Assembly: GCF_003313385.1 (NCBI RefSeq)
Contig: NZ_QMHN01000006.1
Span: 217,708 to 281,707, forward strand
Length of the DNA stretch: 64,000 nt
Reading direction: 5' to 3'
Source: Pedobacter chitinilyticus
Lineage (GTDB): Bacteria; Bacteroidota; Bacteroidia; Sphingobacteriales; Sphingobacteriaceae
Each line of letters opens with the position of its first letter. Positions within the stretch are counted from its first letter, which is position 1. Of this stretch, positions 44,660 through 53,009 are shown piece by piece. The translations under genes and the position numbers were made by a program. The notes beneath the pieces were generated by a model. That model did no database searches, was not told where the DNA came from, and saw only the letters and a program-made list of their open reading frames with translations.

Positions 44660-45487
44660 TTAAAAAGTTGTTTCTTCAGATATTGTTCCGTCTTCTTTAT
44701 ACCAAACAAAACGTCCTTTTTTACTTCCGTTTACAAATACACCTTCTTTTTCAATTTTTCCATTTTGATAATAGTAAATCTCCTTACCGTTTTTTTGATT
44801 ATTGGCATATTCACAAGTGTACCTTAATTGTCCATTTCCATACCACTCCGATAATAAGCCCTCTTTTTTGTCATTTAGATACTTTACTTCGTATTTTTTA
44901 TTGCCATTTTCATAGTACTCAAGTTTAGCACCGTGTTCCTTTCCGTTTTTATAGTTTTCAACGCTTTTAATTTTTCCACCGTTATAAAACCAGGTCCATG
45001 TGCTATCTCGAACACCGTGTTTGTAAAATTGAATTGCTGTTGGTTCTTCCACAGAAAATCCTTCATAATGAACCATTTTACCGTGAAATTCTCCTTTAGT
45101 ATCATAGAAACACTCTTTCTTTTTATGATTTGGTCGCCACCACTCTGTATATTGCCCGAATAGCCTGTCGTCTTTGTAGGTTCCTTTTGTTTTAATGTAT
45201 TCTGTTCCGCCTCTTTTTGTCCACTCTATAAAATCACCATTTAAAAGCCCTTTCACATAATTTCGTTCACTTAATAACTCATCATCCCAACCTTTTTCTA
45301 TAAACTTACCTGTAAATGGCGTTTTTTCATCATCAAGATAGGCGAGTGAAATTTTGTCGTTTGCCCCTTTGTGCCCATAAATACTATGTCCGTTTCGTGG
45401 TGTTTTTATTACTGTTCTTACTTTGTCTTGTGCTTCTGTTGTAAATACTACCATTGCAGTCAAAATGACTAAGAGCATTTTTTTCAT
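44660..45487 (-). CDS. Secreted YwqK-like/MORN-repeat protein
   Basis: A 275-aa protein with a signal peptide (MKKMLLVILTAMVVFTTEAQ). It is built of repeats of about 22-24 residues of the form Y-x-N-G-K-x-x-x-x-x-Y-x-x-G-x-x-x-G (GAKLEYYENGNKKYEVKYLN, GLLSEWYGNGQLRYTCEYAN, GKEIYYYQNGKIEKEGVFVN). This is the YwqK/MORN type often labelled as antitoxin, but no toxin gene lies next to it. Function unknown. Confidence 0.8.
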   Translation of the reverse strand: MKKMLLVILTAMVVFTTEAQDKVRTVIKTPRNGHSIYGHKGANDKISLAYLDDEKTPFTGKFIEKGWDDELLSERNYVKGLLNGDFIEWTKRGGTEYIKTKGTYKDDRLFGQYTEWWRPNHKKKECFYDTKGEFHGKMVHYEGFSVEEPTAIQFYKHGVRDSTWTWFYNGGKIKSVENYKNGKEHGAKLEYYENGNKKYEVKYLNDKKEGLLSEWYGNGQLRYTCEYANNQKNGKEIYYYQNGKIEKEGVFVNGSKKGRFVWYKEDGTISEETTF

Positions 45488-46126
45488 GTTTCTATTTCTT
45501 GTTAAAATTTATCTGTCTTAAAATTAGTTTGATTGGATTGCTGTGTCATCCTAAAAATGGTGCATAACTTATAAATATGTCTGACGTTATCAGGCATAAT
45601 CTATCCAAATATAGCCGTATTTGGCGTATGTCTTTTATCCTTTTTGAAAAAGAATATAGCCATTATCTAAATTTATAAAACTGATTTTTAGGTATTTACT
45701 TTGAATTTGTGATACTCCGACTTTATTCTTTTATTTTAAATTGATGTTAGAATAGCAACCTTTCTCAACAACTAGGCAAAGAAATAATGGAATAAAAAGT
45801 AGTGCGGTTGGAGTTGTGGGTTTATGGAGTACTTCCTTTAAGCGTGTTGGGGAAAAAGGTTAAATTTGGGGAGTGATTAATTATTTTAACGGGTTTAAGT
45901 ATTCCCGAAGGTGGGTATTTTAGCACTGAAGTTAAAACGAAGAACAAATGTTGATACTTTCAGAAATATAAATTAAAGCGTTTCTGTACCGCTTGGCAAT
46001 AAGTTGTTGTACAATAGCTCGTTTCTTCACCTTAATTTTGACACTTATTTTGACTATTCTTTAGCTTAATAGCATTTTTTGTTTGGTTTTATAAGATTGG
46101 GAAAACAAATGTAGCAAAAGCATTAG
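45488..46126. other. 639-base non-coding gap
   Basis: No frame with a believable product on either strand. It holds one palindrome, CCAAATA (45605-45611) with TATTTGG (45618-45624). The rest is plain AT-rich DNA between the MORN gene and the restriction endonuclease gene, possibly the scar of an insertion boundary. Confidence 0.5.
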
Positions 46127-47191
46127 TTATTTTAGTGCCAATTCCATCAGTATTTTTTTGATATTTAAATGTTTAGCATCTTGAATTTTCCTTGCGTGTT
46201 CTGTAACCAAATCAATCCAATCAAATAGTTTCGTTTCGTCAGTCGTTTTGGTTTCCCAATATTCCGAAAGCTCAAAAGCCGATGTTTGCATAATGGTTTC
46301 AACGATATTTGAAACATTATCAAATAAATTTAAAAATATTCTCGGCACCTTTTGATAAACTTTATAGCCGATCATATAATCATTCTTTCCACCTGCCGTA
46401 AACAAATCTCGAACGTTCGGACAAACAACAGCCTCACGGGTTACCAGCCAAATAGCTATTCTACCAAACTTATCACTAGTATTTCCAAAGAGTTCAGGAA
46501 AATAAACCATTGCCCGATTTTTTAGCTCTTGTTTCTCTTTTAAATAAAGATTATTCCAAATTCGGATAACGATGTTACTTGCTTTGCTGTTATTTTCAGC
46601 ATCCATCCACCAAAGTTCTTCACCTGGTTTCAGCATGCTTTTGTAATAATCGACAATTGGTCTTATCGGATTTTCTTTCTTACGTAATGTGTCATAAGAC
46701 ATTTTGATTTTGTCGAAAATTGTTTTCCCTTGCTCCAAATTCATATCAATCAAATAACGAGGGGAATGCGTGACTACGACTTCTGACAAAACTTCTTCAT
46801 AAGGACGACATCGAAATTCAATTGGACTTGCAAGTTTTGCAAATAACATAAAAATACGTTCAACTTCATCAACTCTTGTGCTTTCTAAAACGCTATTCCC
46901 AGTAGTTTTCCAATGATTTTGTGTGGTGGTTTTAACTTCAATTCCGTAATATTTTTTAGCAACAATATCTGGAAACTTTTGCCCGCCAATCAACTCTATT
47001 GAGTTTTCAAATGGAGTACCGACAGCCAAATCCGTCATCACATCTCTTACATACGGTTCTAGATTTCTGCCTATAAGAGCTGCAACTTTATTAGATGATT
47101 TTTGGGCGTGAACGTTCAACTCGCTTATTGTAGAGCCGAGTAATGTATCAAATTCATTTCTGTTTGGGTCTGAATTTATTGAGATTATCAT
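46127..47191 (-). CDS. Type II restriction endonuclease, PD-(D/E)XK fold
   Basis: About 354 aa from MIISINSDPNRNEF (8 bases after the methyltransferase stop; an upstream Met at 47218 would overlap it). The catalytic motif is visible as FPDIVAKKYYGIEVKTTT: D75, E85 and K87, a PD-X9-EXK core. The position right behind a cytosine methyltransferase identifies it as the cognate nuclease. The recognition sequence cannot be read from the protein. Confidence 0.85.
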   Translation of the reverse strand: MIISINSDPNRNEFDTLLGSTISELNVHAQKSSNKVAALIGRNLEPYVRDVMTDLAVGTPFENSIELIGGQKFPDIVAKKYYGIEVKTTTQNHWKTTGNSVLESTRVDEVERIFMLFAKLASPIEFRCRPYEEVLSEVVVTHSPRYLIDMNLEQGKTIFDKIKMSYDTLRKKENPIRPIVDYYKSMLKPGEELWWMDAENNSKASNIVIRIWNNLYLKEKQELKNRAMVYFPELFGNTSDKFGRIAIWLVTREAVVCPNVRDLFTAGGKNDYMIGYKVYQKVPRIFLNLFDNVSNIVETIMQTSAFELSEYWETKTTDETKLFDWIDLVTEHARKIQDAKHLNIKKILMELALK

Positions 47192-47199
47192 ATTTAGTT

Positions 47200-48555
47200 T
47201 TAAAAATATAAGTCCCAAACTTCTTCAATTCTCTTAGCTAAATTGTACGCCAAAAGTGGTGGGACTGCATTACCAATAATCTTATATGCTTGCGATGGAC
47301 TAACTAAAAATGAACCTTTTCTTCCATTTTTATTTTCAATTACAAATTCGTAATCGAGTGGAAATGTCTGTATTAACGCACATTCTCTTACCGTCAGTCT
47401 TCTTTCCTTTAATCCCCTTTTTAGCTCATTTTCAATTCGCCCTCCATTTTCTTTTGAAAGCCTTCTGAACTCAATGTTTCCGTGATGTTCAGAACGAATT
47501 GTTGGTGAAATACTGGAAAGTTTTATTTCTATTTGTCCTTGACAATGTTTACCCATAAACTTTGCTTTTGAGTAGAATTTTTGGGATAAATCTTCTGTTT
47601 TCTCGGGTTCTTCTAAATGTTTAAACACTTCCTTTAACTGAACAAAATGTTTTAATTCTTCACCTTTGTTCGTGTAGGAGTGCGTTGGTTTTGGATAAGG
47701 GTTGTATTGTTCCGAAATTATTTCTTTTTCTAATTCAGCCAAAGCTGATTCTTTTAAAGCAGATTTCTTAATACCAATAAAAATTACTCTTTCTCTTGAT
47801 TGAGGAACACCAAAATCTGCCGAATGCAAAACCTGCGGGTCGAGAACAATATAGCCGTTTCCGTTAGCTGATGAAAAGTCGTTTTGAATAATTGATTTTA
47901 CATCGCCAAGATTAACCAAACCTTTTACGTTTTCTGCAATAAAAATTTTTGGTTGGGTAATCTCAATCACTTCTTTCATCCACATATATAGTTGGCCACG
48001 TGTCTCTACGGAAGCTGCTTTATCATCAATCAGTTCGCCTTTATGGTTTTTGTGCGAATTAAAGCCGTTTCGCTTTCCCGCTAGGCTAAAATCCTGACAA
48101 GGAAATCCTCCTGTTACAACATCTACATTTTTGGGGAAAACATTTACACCGTTGCGATACATTTTTACCAAATCAACAATGCTTTCTTTATAAAAATCGC
48201 TAGCATTATGGCCCCGTTTCGAAAAGTAATTGACCCAAGCATTTCGAGCATCTATCAAAATATCATTAGCAAAAACGGTTGTAAATTTTGTTTTTTTTAG
48301 TTGAACAAAACCATTTTTTAGTTTTTTGTCAATAAAATTTGGTTTGAGAGTTTCATTAACCGAAGCTCTTAAAATGGGGAAACCACCCTCGAAGCCTAAG
48401 TCCATCCCCCCACAGCCAGAAAAAAGCGAAAGAACATTTAGTGTTTCTCTCTTTCCTTCATTGATTACTCGGGAACTCATTTTCGAATAATATGAAAATT
48501 CCAATTGCGGTTCTTCAACTACGCTTAATTCCGTTTCCACTATTTCTGTTCGCAT
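47200..48555 (-). CDS. DNA (cytosine-5) methyltransferase
   Basis: A 451-aa enzyme with all main m5C motifs in order: I FSGCGG (45-50), IV GGFPCQDFS (catalytic C153), VI IAENVKGL (208-210), VIII VPQSRERVIFIG, IX LTVRECALIQTFP and X IGNAVPP. It protects host DNA from the adjacent nuclease. The start lies 3 bases after the stop of the controller gene, giving the order C-M-R in one operon. Confidence 0.95.
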   Translation of the reverse strand: MRTEIVETELSVVEEPQLEFSYYSKMSSRVINEGKRETLNVLSLFSGCGGMDLGFEGGFPILRASVNETLKPNFIDKKLKNGFVQLKKTKFTTVFANDILIDARNAWVNYFSKRGHNASDFYKESIVDLVKMYRNGVNVFPKNVDVVTGGFPCQDFSLAGKRNGFNSHKNHKGELIDDKAASVETRGQLYMWMKEVIEITQPKIFIAENVKGLVNLGDVKSIIQNDFSSANGNGYIVLDPQVLHSADFGVPQSRERVIFIGIKKSALKESALAELEKEIISEQYNPYPKPTHSYTNKGEELKHFVQLKEVFKHLEEPEKTEDLSQKFYSKAKFMGKHCQGQIEIKLSSISPTIRSEHHGNIEFRRLSKENGGRIENELKRGLKERRLTVRECALIQTFPLDYEFVIENKNGRKGSFLVSPSQAYKIIGNAVPPLLAYNLAKRIEEVWDLYF

Positions 48556-48558
48556 AGT

Positions 48559-48867
48559 TTAGTTTTTTATAAGATTAGACTTCAGATATTTTACTTTTTG
48601 TTCCGCAACTTTCAAGACTTTACTAGCATAATCTTCTTCTGCAATTTCGTAAGCGATCTTTTCGCTCATATATTGAACTAACAAATCTTCTTTATCAAAT
48701 TCAAGAATTTCCGCAAGTTTTATGATATTGTCTTTTGTTGGTTTACGTTCATTTCGTTCGATTTTGCTAAGTATTGCTTGATCAATATCCAGGTATGATG
48801 CCACTTGTCGAAGTAACAAGCCTAGATTTTCTCGTTTTGCTCTTATGATTTGTCCGACTGTTTTCAT
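48559..48867 (-). CDS. XRE-family regulator, likely controller of the restriction-modification operon
   Basis: A 102-aa helix-turn-helix protein. HTH region: IIRAKRENLGLLLRQVASYLDIDQAILSKIERNERKP (residues 7-43), followed by a helical tail that may dimerise. It is the first gene of the C-M-R operon. Operator-like repeats lie directly upstream (48882-48911). Such controllers delay nuclease expression after the operon enters a new host (known for C-proteins; inferred here). Confidence 0.85.
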   Translation of the reverse strand: MKTVGQIIRAKRENLGLLLRQVASYLDIDQAILSKIERNERKPTKDNIIKLAEILEFDKEDLLVQYMSEKIAYEIAEEDYASKVLKVAEQKVKYLKSNLIKN

Positions 48868-48881
48868 ATGAATATTTTAAC

Positions 48882-48911
48882 TTGACATCATTTGTCAAAT
48901 ATAATTTGTCA
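48882..48911 (-). promoter_or_regulatory. Candidate controller boxes upstream of the R-M operon
   Basis: TTGACA (48882-48887), five bases, TGTCAA (48893-48898) form a perfect palindrome. TTTGTCA recurs 14 bases further (48905-48911), giving a one-and-a-half-site layout 15 bases upstream of the controller gene start. Confidence 0.6.
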
Positions 48912-49220
48912 TTTCGGATTGTGCAAGCCTTGCAAGCATTTTGCCTAGAGTTGGAAAATCCAAATTCTTTTGGTTCTGCTTATTGCTTTCTGTATTTGAA
49001 GAACCAAATATGCTGAATGTATGGTATTGTTCGGGGGGTGTAATATCTTGTTTTAGCTGTATATGTGTAGTTTACAGTGGCTCGCCATCTGCGAACAGAG
49101 TCCATGAGTCAAAGAAAAAGTGTGCAGCACGCTTTTGGCTATGTTTTACATTAGCAAAGCGTAGCATTGACAATCGCACAGATATGCTAAAAAAGCATCG
49201 TTAGCTGCTATATAATCTAG
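48912..49220. other. Non-coding gap left of the R-M operon
   Basis: No convincing gene. A CTTTTGGCTATGTTTTAC segment (about 49131-49150) resembles CTTTGGCTATGCTTTACC near 50037-50054, hinting at a short shared unit at the two gaps. Nothing else recognised. Confidence 0.4.
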
Positions 49221-49889
49221 CTATAGTTTAGCTTCTCTCGTCAATTCCTCTTTTTCAAGACCAAATTCATCAGCGAACCAATCTGTAAGAACTTTCTCCA
49301 CTTCCTTTTGATTAAAAGTTTTCGGGTTTCGTCTTGATTGCAGATAATTTTCTCTTGCCATTTTTTCGGCAACCTGCCCAACCGTTTGCAAGTCAAGCTC
49401 ATTAGCCATGCTGTCTGCTAACCAAAATCCAGCAATTGAAAAAGTAATTCCAGCAATTCCCATCTTCCAATAAAAAAATAGGTTGATGAAAGAAGCTAGG
49501 GACAAAAGCAAAAGTACGCAGATGACCCAAAACGGTGGACTCAAAATATTTAATCGAAAACCTAAAAGACTTTCCAATTGCTTAATACTGGTATGTCTGT
49601 TTTGTTGTGGTAAAATATCCGCCAGCAATGAGGTGGTCGAGATTAATTGATTATCAATTTGTAGTGTCGATGAAATGGCGCCACGGAGTTTATAGAATGC
49701 CTGTTGAGAGGTGCAATCGTCGGAGCGGTCAAGCTTAATTTTATTGACAATATGGTCGCAAAGTTCACCAAAGGTTGTGATATGGATCAACTCGTCACCT
49801 ACAAATTTAATATCAAAAGATTTCTCTACTTTCACCAGTAAATCTTCAATACATTCAGGATCGATGTTTTTAAGCGTATAGTCTAGCAT
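49221..49889 (-). CDS. Membrane protein with acyl-carrier-protein-like ends
   Basis: A 222-aa protein. Residues 8-53 (ECIEDLLVKVEKSFDIKF ... ITTFGELCDHIVNKI) look like helices II-IV of an acyl carrier protein, but the serine that carries phosphopantetheine is a Pro. Two adjacent membrane helices follow (about 115-155: FWVICVLLLLSLASFINLFFY, MGIAGITFSIAGFWLADSM). The last 28 residues (EVEKVLTDWFADEFGLEKEEL) resemble ACP helix I. The pieces look like a circular permutation. Function unknown. Confidence 0.6.
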   Translation of the reverse strand: MLDYTLKNIDPECIEDLLVKVEKSFDIKFVGDELIHITTFGELCDHIVNKIKLDRSDDCTSQQAFYKLRGAISSTLQIDNQLISTTSLLADILPQQNRHTSIKQLESLLGFRLNILSPPFWVICVLLLLSLASFINLFFYWKMGIAGITFSIAGFWLADSMANELDLQTVGQVAEKMARENYLQSRRNPKTFNQKEVEKVLTDWFADEFGLEKEELTREAKL

Positions 49890-50060
49890 AACATTATTTG
49901 GCAGACGTCGTCTATAAATTACTCCAAAGCTGCCTCATATTTAGATAACAATTAAGTCACTTTGCTTCCTCTAAGCTAGTACTTCCCTTTTAAATTTGCA
50001 ATGTTCACCACAACTATAGAAAAGTGCATCTCAAGACTTTGGCTATGCTTTACCCAAGCT

Positions 50061-50381
50061 TCACCTACCAAAACAATCTAAATAAAACGCACTTGTACCC
50101 ACTAAACTACCTATGGCAATAATGATGACACCTAACTTAATCAAACCGATGATAGAAATCTTTAATTTAAAAATCTTGTTGATAGTAAGGTTTAGAACAA
50201 CCAAGGGAGTAAACCACAACATCCCAAACAATGTAAACGCAATAAACCTTAGCGGAAAATAGATATAGTACTCCTTTATTATTCTACTCAACCCTTCTTC
50301 AGAGCCAATAAAGAAGAAAGAGGCACAGAAACCAGCAAAAATGGCCACACAGCCGATCGCTATGGCATTAAATTCTTTCAT
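50061..50381 (-). CDS. Small membrane protein, unknown
   Basis: A 106-aa protein with three hydrophobic segments (IAIGCVAIFAGFCASFFFIG, PLRFIAFTLFGMLWFTPLVVL, IKLGVIIIAIGSLVGTSAF). No family recognised. It is one of several small membrane ORFs in this AT-rich stretch. Confidence 0.6.
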   Translation of the reverse strand: MKEFNAIAIGCVAIFAGFCASFFFIGSEEGLSRIIKEYYIYFPLRFIAFTLFGMLWFTPLVVLNLTINKIFKLKISIIGLIKLGVIIIAIGSLVGTSAFYLDCFGR

Positions 50382-50461
50382 TAATTCATTATGTTTTGAG
50401 AGTCCATGCTACCTATTAATCTATACTAGTGCAAAAGGTAACCCTCAATTATAGAATCAAA

Positions 50462-50755
50462 CTATGTTCTGCTTGCTCGTTTACGCTCTCTATAAGCTAC
50501 AATTGTTAAAGTGGCTATCACTATCAAATACAAAATAAACCAAATACTAGCTAAATAGGGAAATTGCAGTTGAAGCATTAACATCAGTACGAACGTTAAG
50601 AGGAGGCTGGCAAAAGAAATGAATATCTTTTGTGTTGTGGACTTATTGGCCACACCAAATCGATAGTAAATGAAGATTGTTGTTAGGATTGGACAGATGA
50701 TTAGCATAAAGCCTACTAGAAGTAATGCAGGTAAAATATCTGGAGCTATCATCAC
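50462..50755 (-). CDS. Small membrane protein, unknown
   Basis: A 97-aa protein with three hydrophobic helices (LPALLLVGFMLIICPILTTI, IFISFASLLLTFVLMLML, SIWFILYLIVIATLTIV) and a basic C-terminal tail. No family recognised. Confidence 0.6.
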   Translation of the reverse strand: MMIAPDILPALLLVGFMLIICPILTTIFIYYRFGVANKSTTQKIFISFASLLLTFVLMLMLQLQFPYLASIWFILYLIVIATLTIVAYRERKRASRT

Positions 50756-50821
50756 TTTATATTTTTATTATTAGGTCTTGCAAAACTAATCTAACCATTG
50801 AAACTAATCCCTATGCTACTC

Positions 50822-51226
50822 CTACAAAACCTCCGCTAAAAATCCCTGCTCCAAGCCCTTAACCCTTTCCAAAAACACCGTTAAATCTTCATGAGGATCA
50901 ATACACACACTAACCTGTATTTCCTTCAACGGCGGGGCACCTTTATCCAAGCTTATCCACAACTCCCCATCCTTAGTAAACACAGGCAAGGTCATTTTAA
51001 AAGAAACCGAGTTAATGCCCAAAGCCGTTAATGGTGCCATGGCCAATAGCGGAACTCTCATCTCGGCAGCAGCACCAGTAACGGAGATGCGCTTAGGCGT
51101 TTGCCCATCCGCTTCCAAATAAGCACCGAATACTTTTTCAGTAGTGCGGTTTAAACCTGCGGCAGCACTCAATACCGAGTGACGCAAAGCCAGCATCAAA
51201 GACCTAAAAGCAAACACTTGGCTCAT
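50822..51226 (-). CDS. DUF2589-like protein
   Basis: A 134-aa protein. The segment VPLLAMAPLTALGINSVSFKMTLPV lines up with LPLLTIVPLNSLAVNNVDVNFEMDI of the DUF2589 protein at 51421-51938, so the two are paralogues. The start overlaps the stop of the zinc-ribbon gene by 4 bases (ATGA), showing translational coupling. Function unknown. Confidence 0.65.
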   Translation of the reverse strand: MSQVFAFRSLMLALRHSVLSAAAGLNRTTEKVFGAYLEADGQTPKRISVTGAAAEMRVPLLAMAPLTALGINSVSFKMTLPVFTKDGELWISLDKGAPPLKEIQVSVCIDPHEDLTVFLERVKGLEQGFLAEVL

Positions 51227-51417
51227 GAGGATGGATCAGTTTTTTTGAAGGCTTCCAATTTTTCCATCGCGTGTTGCAACACCTCCTTATTCTCTGGCTT
51301 CATCGAAATACGGGCTTTACAATTCTCGCAAGTAAAAGCAGCACCATTTAAAAGCTCATGTATATTGATCTTTATCACCGCGTTGCAGCTGGGACAAGGC
51401 AAATTGGTCGTCTGCAT
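51223..51417 (-). CDS. Small zinc-ribbon protein
   Basis: A 64-aa protein with two CxxC knuckles (PCPSC and CENC) about 20 residues apart, typical of a zinc ribbon, then a charged helical tail. It lies between two DUF2589-type genes: 3 bases after the first and overlapping the second by 4. It may assemble with them (inference). Confidence 0.75.
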   Translation of the reverse strand: MQTTNLPCPSCNAVIKINIHELLNGAAFTCENCKARISMKPENKEVLQHAMEKLEAFKKTDPSS

Positions 51418-51420
51418 ATT

Positions 51421-51938
51421 TTAGTGGTTAGTTGGCTGAATGTTCTTGGAAAAAGCATCAATGATCGTTAATAAACCAGCAGCTAATGGAATTTGGCCCG
51501 CATGAATGGCAATTTCCATTTTAAAACCTTCTATCTCAGCATCGTTCATCACCTTGCCCAGCAATTGCGGCTCCCCTTGCGCATCAATATCTAAATGTGT
51601 AATATCCATTTCAAAATTCACATCCACATTGTTAACGGCCAAACTATTCAAAGGCACAATGGTGAGCAATGGCAAATTAAAAGAGGTGGTGGCATCTACC
51701 ATTTGCGTAGCCTGGTCTATTTCACCTGCTGCTGCTGGCGTAATTACCCCCTAGTCAGCTCCATTTGAATCATTTTAGGTGTATAGCTGTCGCCATTTTT
51801 CGTAAAACAACATTCCAATAAAAAATCAACTTGTGCCTGCGACATTTTTGCATTGGCTTCTGCTGCAGCAATAAGGGGTGCGCTCACCAAATCTGTCAAT
51901 CGCTGAGGGCTTCCTTGTCGTTTTATTTCTTCTATCAT
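51421..51938 (-). pseudogene. DUF2589 gene split by a frameshift
   Basis: Two frames together make one DUF2589 protein. The 5' part (51744-51938) has LTDLVSAPLIAAAEANAKMSQAQVDFL and the 3' part (51421-51702) has FNLPLLTIVPLNSLAVNNVDV. They join through a run of five C (51747-51751 on the plus strand): adding one base there, or slipping -1, gives TRGVITPAAAGEIDQATQMVD and an intact protein of about 172 aa. It may be a real frameshift, a homopolymer sequencing error or programmed slippage. Confidence 0.75.
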
Positions 51939-52111
51939 GATCTATAGCAAGGTAATTATTTTATCACAAGTCTTTCACTTTTCTCTTCATCGATAAGGTA
52001 ATATTAAGACTTTTAATTTGCTTTGCACAGCGAGGTCATACCATAAAAGATTGCTCCTCAATAAATCCCTAAAACAAGCAACATTTCGCCCAAAAAAACG
52101 TCTTTTAATCA

Positions 52112-52945
52112 ATGAGGATATTTGAAACCATTAAGCCAGGTGATCAACTTTTGCAAAAGCATGTCAGTTATTACTACTTAGATAGGGCTGATGAGCAGGA
52201 CTATTGCAATGAATACATCTGCTATCCGCATTACAACAATACCATTTCTTTATACCAAAGCCATACCGCTTCTTTACAAAACCACCATTCGATAGTGAAC
52301 TTTGATAAAGATGCCCCACCGCTTCAAATCTTCACACCATTAAGAGAAAACACCTTAAAGGTAACACAAAAAGGGCCTGTTTATAAGATTGGGATTGTTT
52401 TTGAACCCCTGGGCATCCATCAATTTTTACAGGAAGAGATTGCCATTAACGAAAGAGCCTGTTCCCCTACTTTTCATTTTTTTGAGGATGCTTTTGTATG
52501 TCTGCTGTTCCAATCAGGCCAATTGAAGGAAATTGCCGACCTGCTCGATAAGCAACTCTTGAAACTATTCGCGCCAAAGGAGAATCCCTACCTCAGCAAA
52601 GCCATCCAGATGTTGAATGCCGTAGACCATGAGGTCAGTATTGATGAGCTTGCCGAAGTTAAATTGGGCATTAGCCGCAAGCACTTAAACAGGCTGTTTA
52701 AACAATACATTGGGGTGAGCGCACAAAAGTACCGCAGCATTGTCCGTTTCAGGCAATTAATGAACCATAAACTGCACCAAAATGAGCGGCAAAACCTCAC
52801 CATGTTATCGCACCAAGTCCATTATACCGATCAGTCGCATTTCATTAAGGCCTGTAAACAACTTACAGGTTTAACGCCTTCTCAATTGTTTAAAACAGGT
52901 GAAGTGGTAGGCTCCGAAGATACCTTTTGGAACTTCGCCAAGTAG
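52112..52945 (+). CDS. AraC-family transcriptional regulator
   Basis: A 277-aa protein. The N-terminal ~165 residues are a sensor domain without an obvious family. The C-terminal double helix-turn-helix is clear (ISIDELAEV-type helix VSIDELAEVKLGISRKHLNRLF, then LTMLSHQVHYTDQSHFIKACKQLTGLTPSQL). The next gene, a secreted esterase, starts 64 bases later on the same strand and may be its target. Confidence 0.9.
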   Translation: MRIFETIKPGDQLLQKHVSYYYLDRADEQDYCNEYICYPHYNNTISLYQSHTASLQNHHSIVNFDKDAPPLQIFTPLRENTLKVTQKGPVYKIGIVFEPLGIHQFLQEEIAINERACSPTFHFFEDAFVCLLFQSGQLKEIADLLDKQLLKLFAPKENPYLSKAIQMLNAVDHEVSIDELAEVKLGISRKHLNRLFKQYIGVSAQKYRSIVRFRQLMNHKLHQNERQNLTMLSHQVHYTDQSHFIKACKQLTGLTPSQLFKTGEVVGSEDTFWNFAK

Positions 52946-52981
52946 GTCACAATTTTACAATTTTTAGTTTTCATGAGGGGT

Positions 52982-52989
52982 TACTTTTG
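52982..52989 (+). promoter_or_regulatory. Candidate -7 element of the secreted esterase gene
   Basis: TACTTTTG matches TAnnTTTG 20 bases before the ATG at 53010. The -33 element is weak. Confidence 0.35.
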
Positions 52990-53009
52990 ATTGATCAATT
53001 AATATCGTC

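Noticed and set aside
48941..49204. 87-aa plus-strand frame left of the R-M operon
   Set aside because: Composition is Cys/Trp/Phe-rich and unlike real proteins here; no start context or homology.
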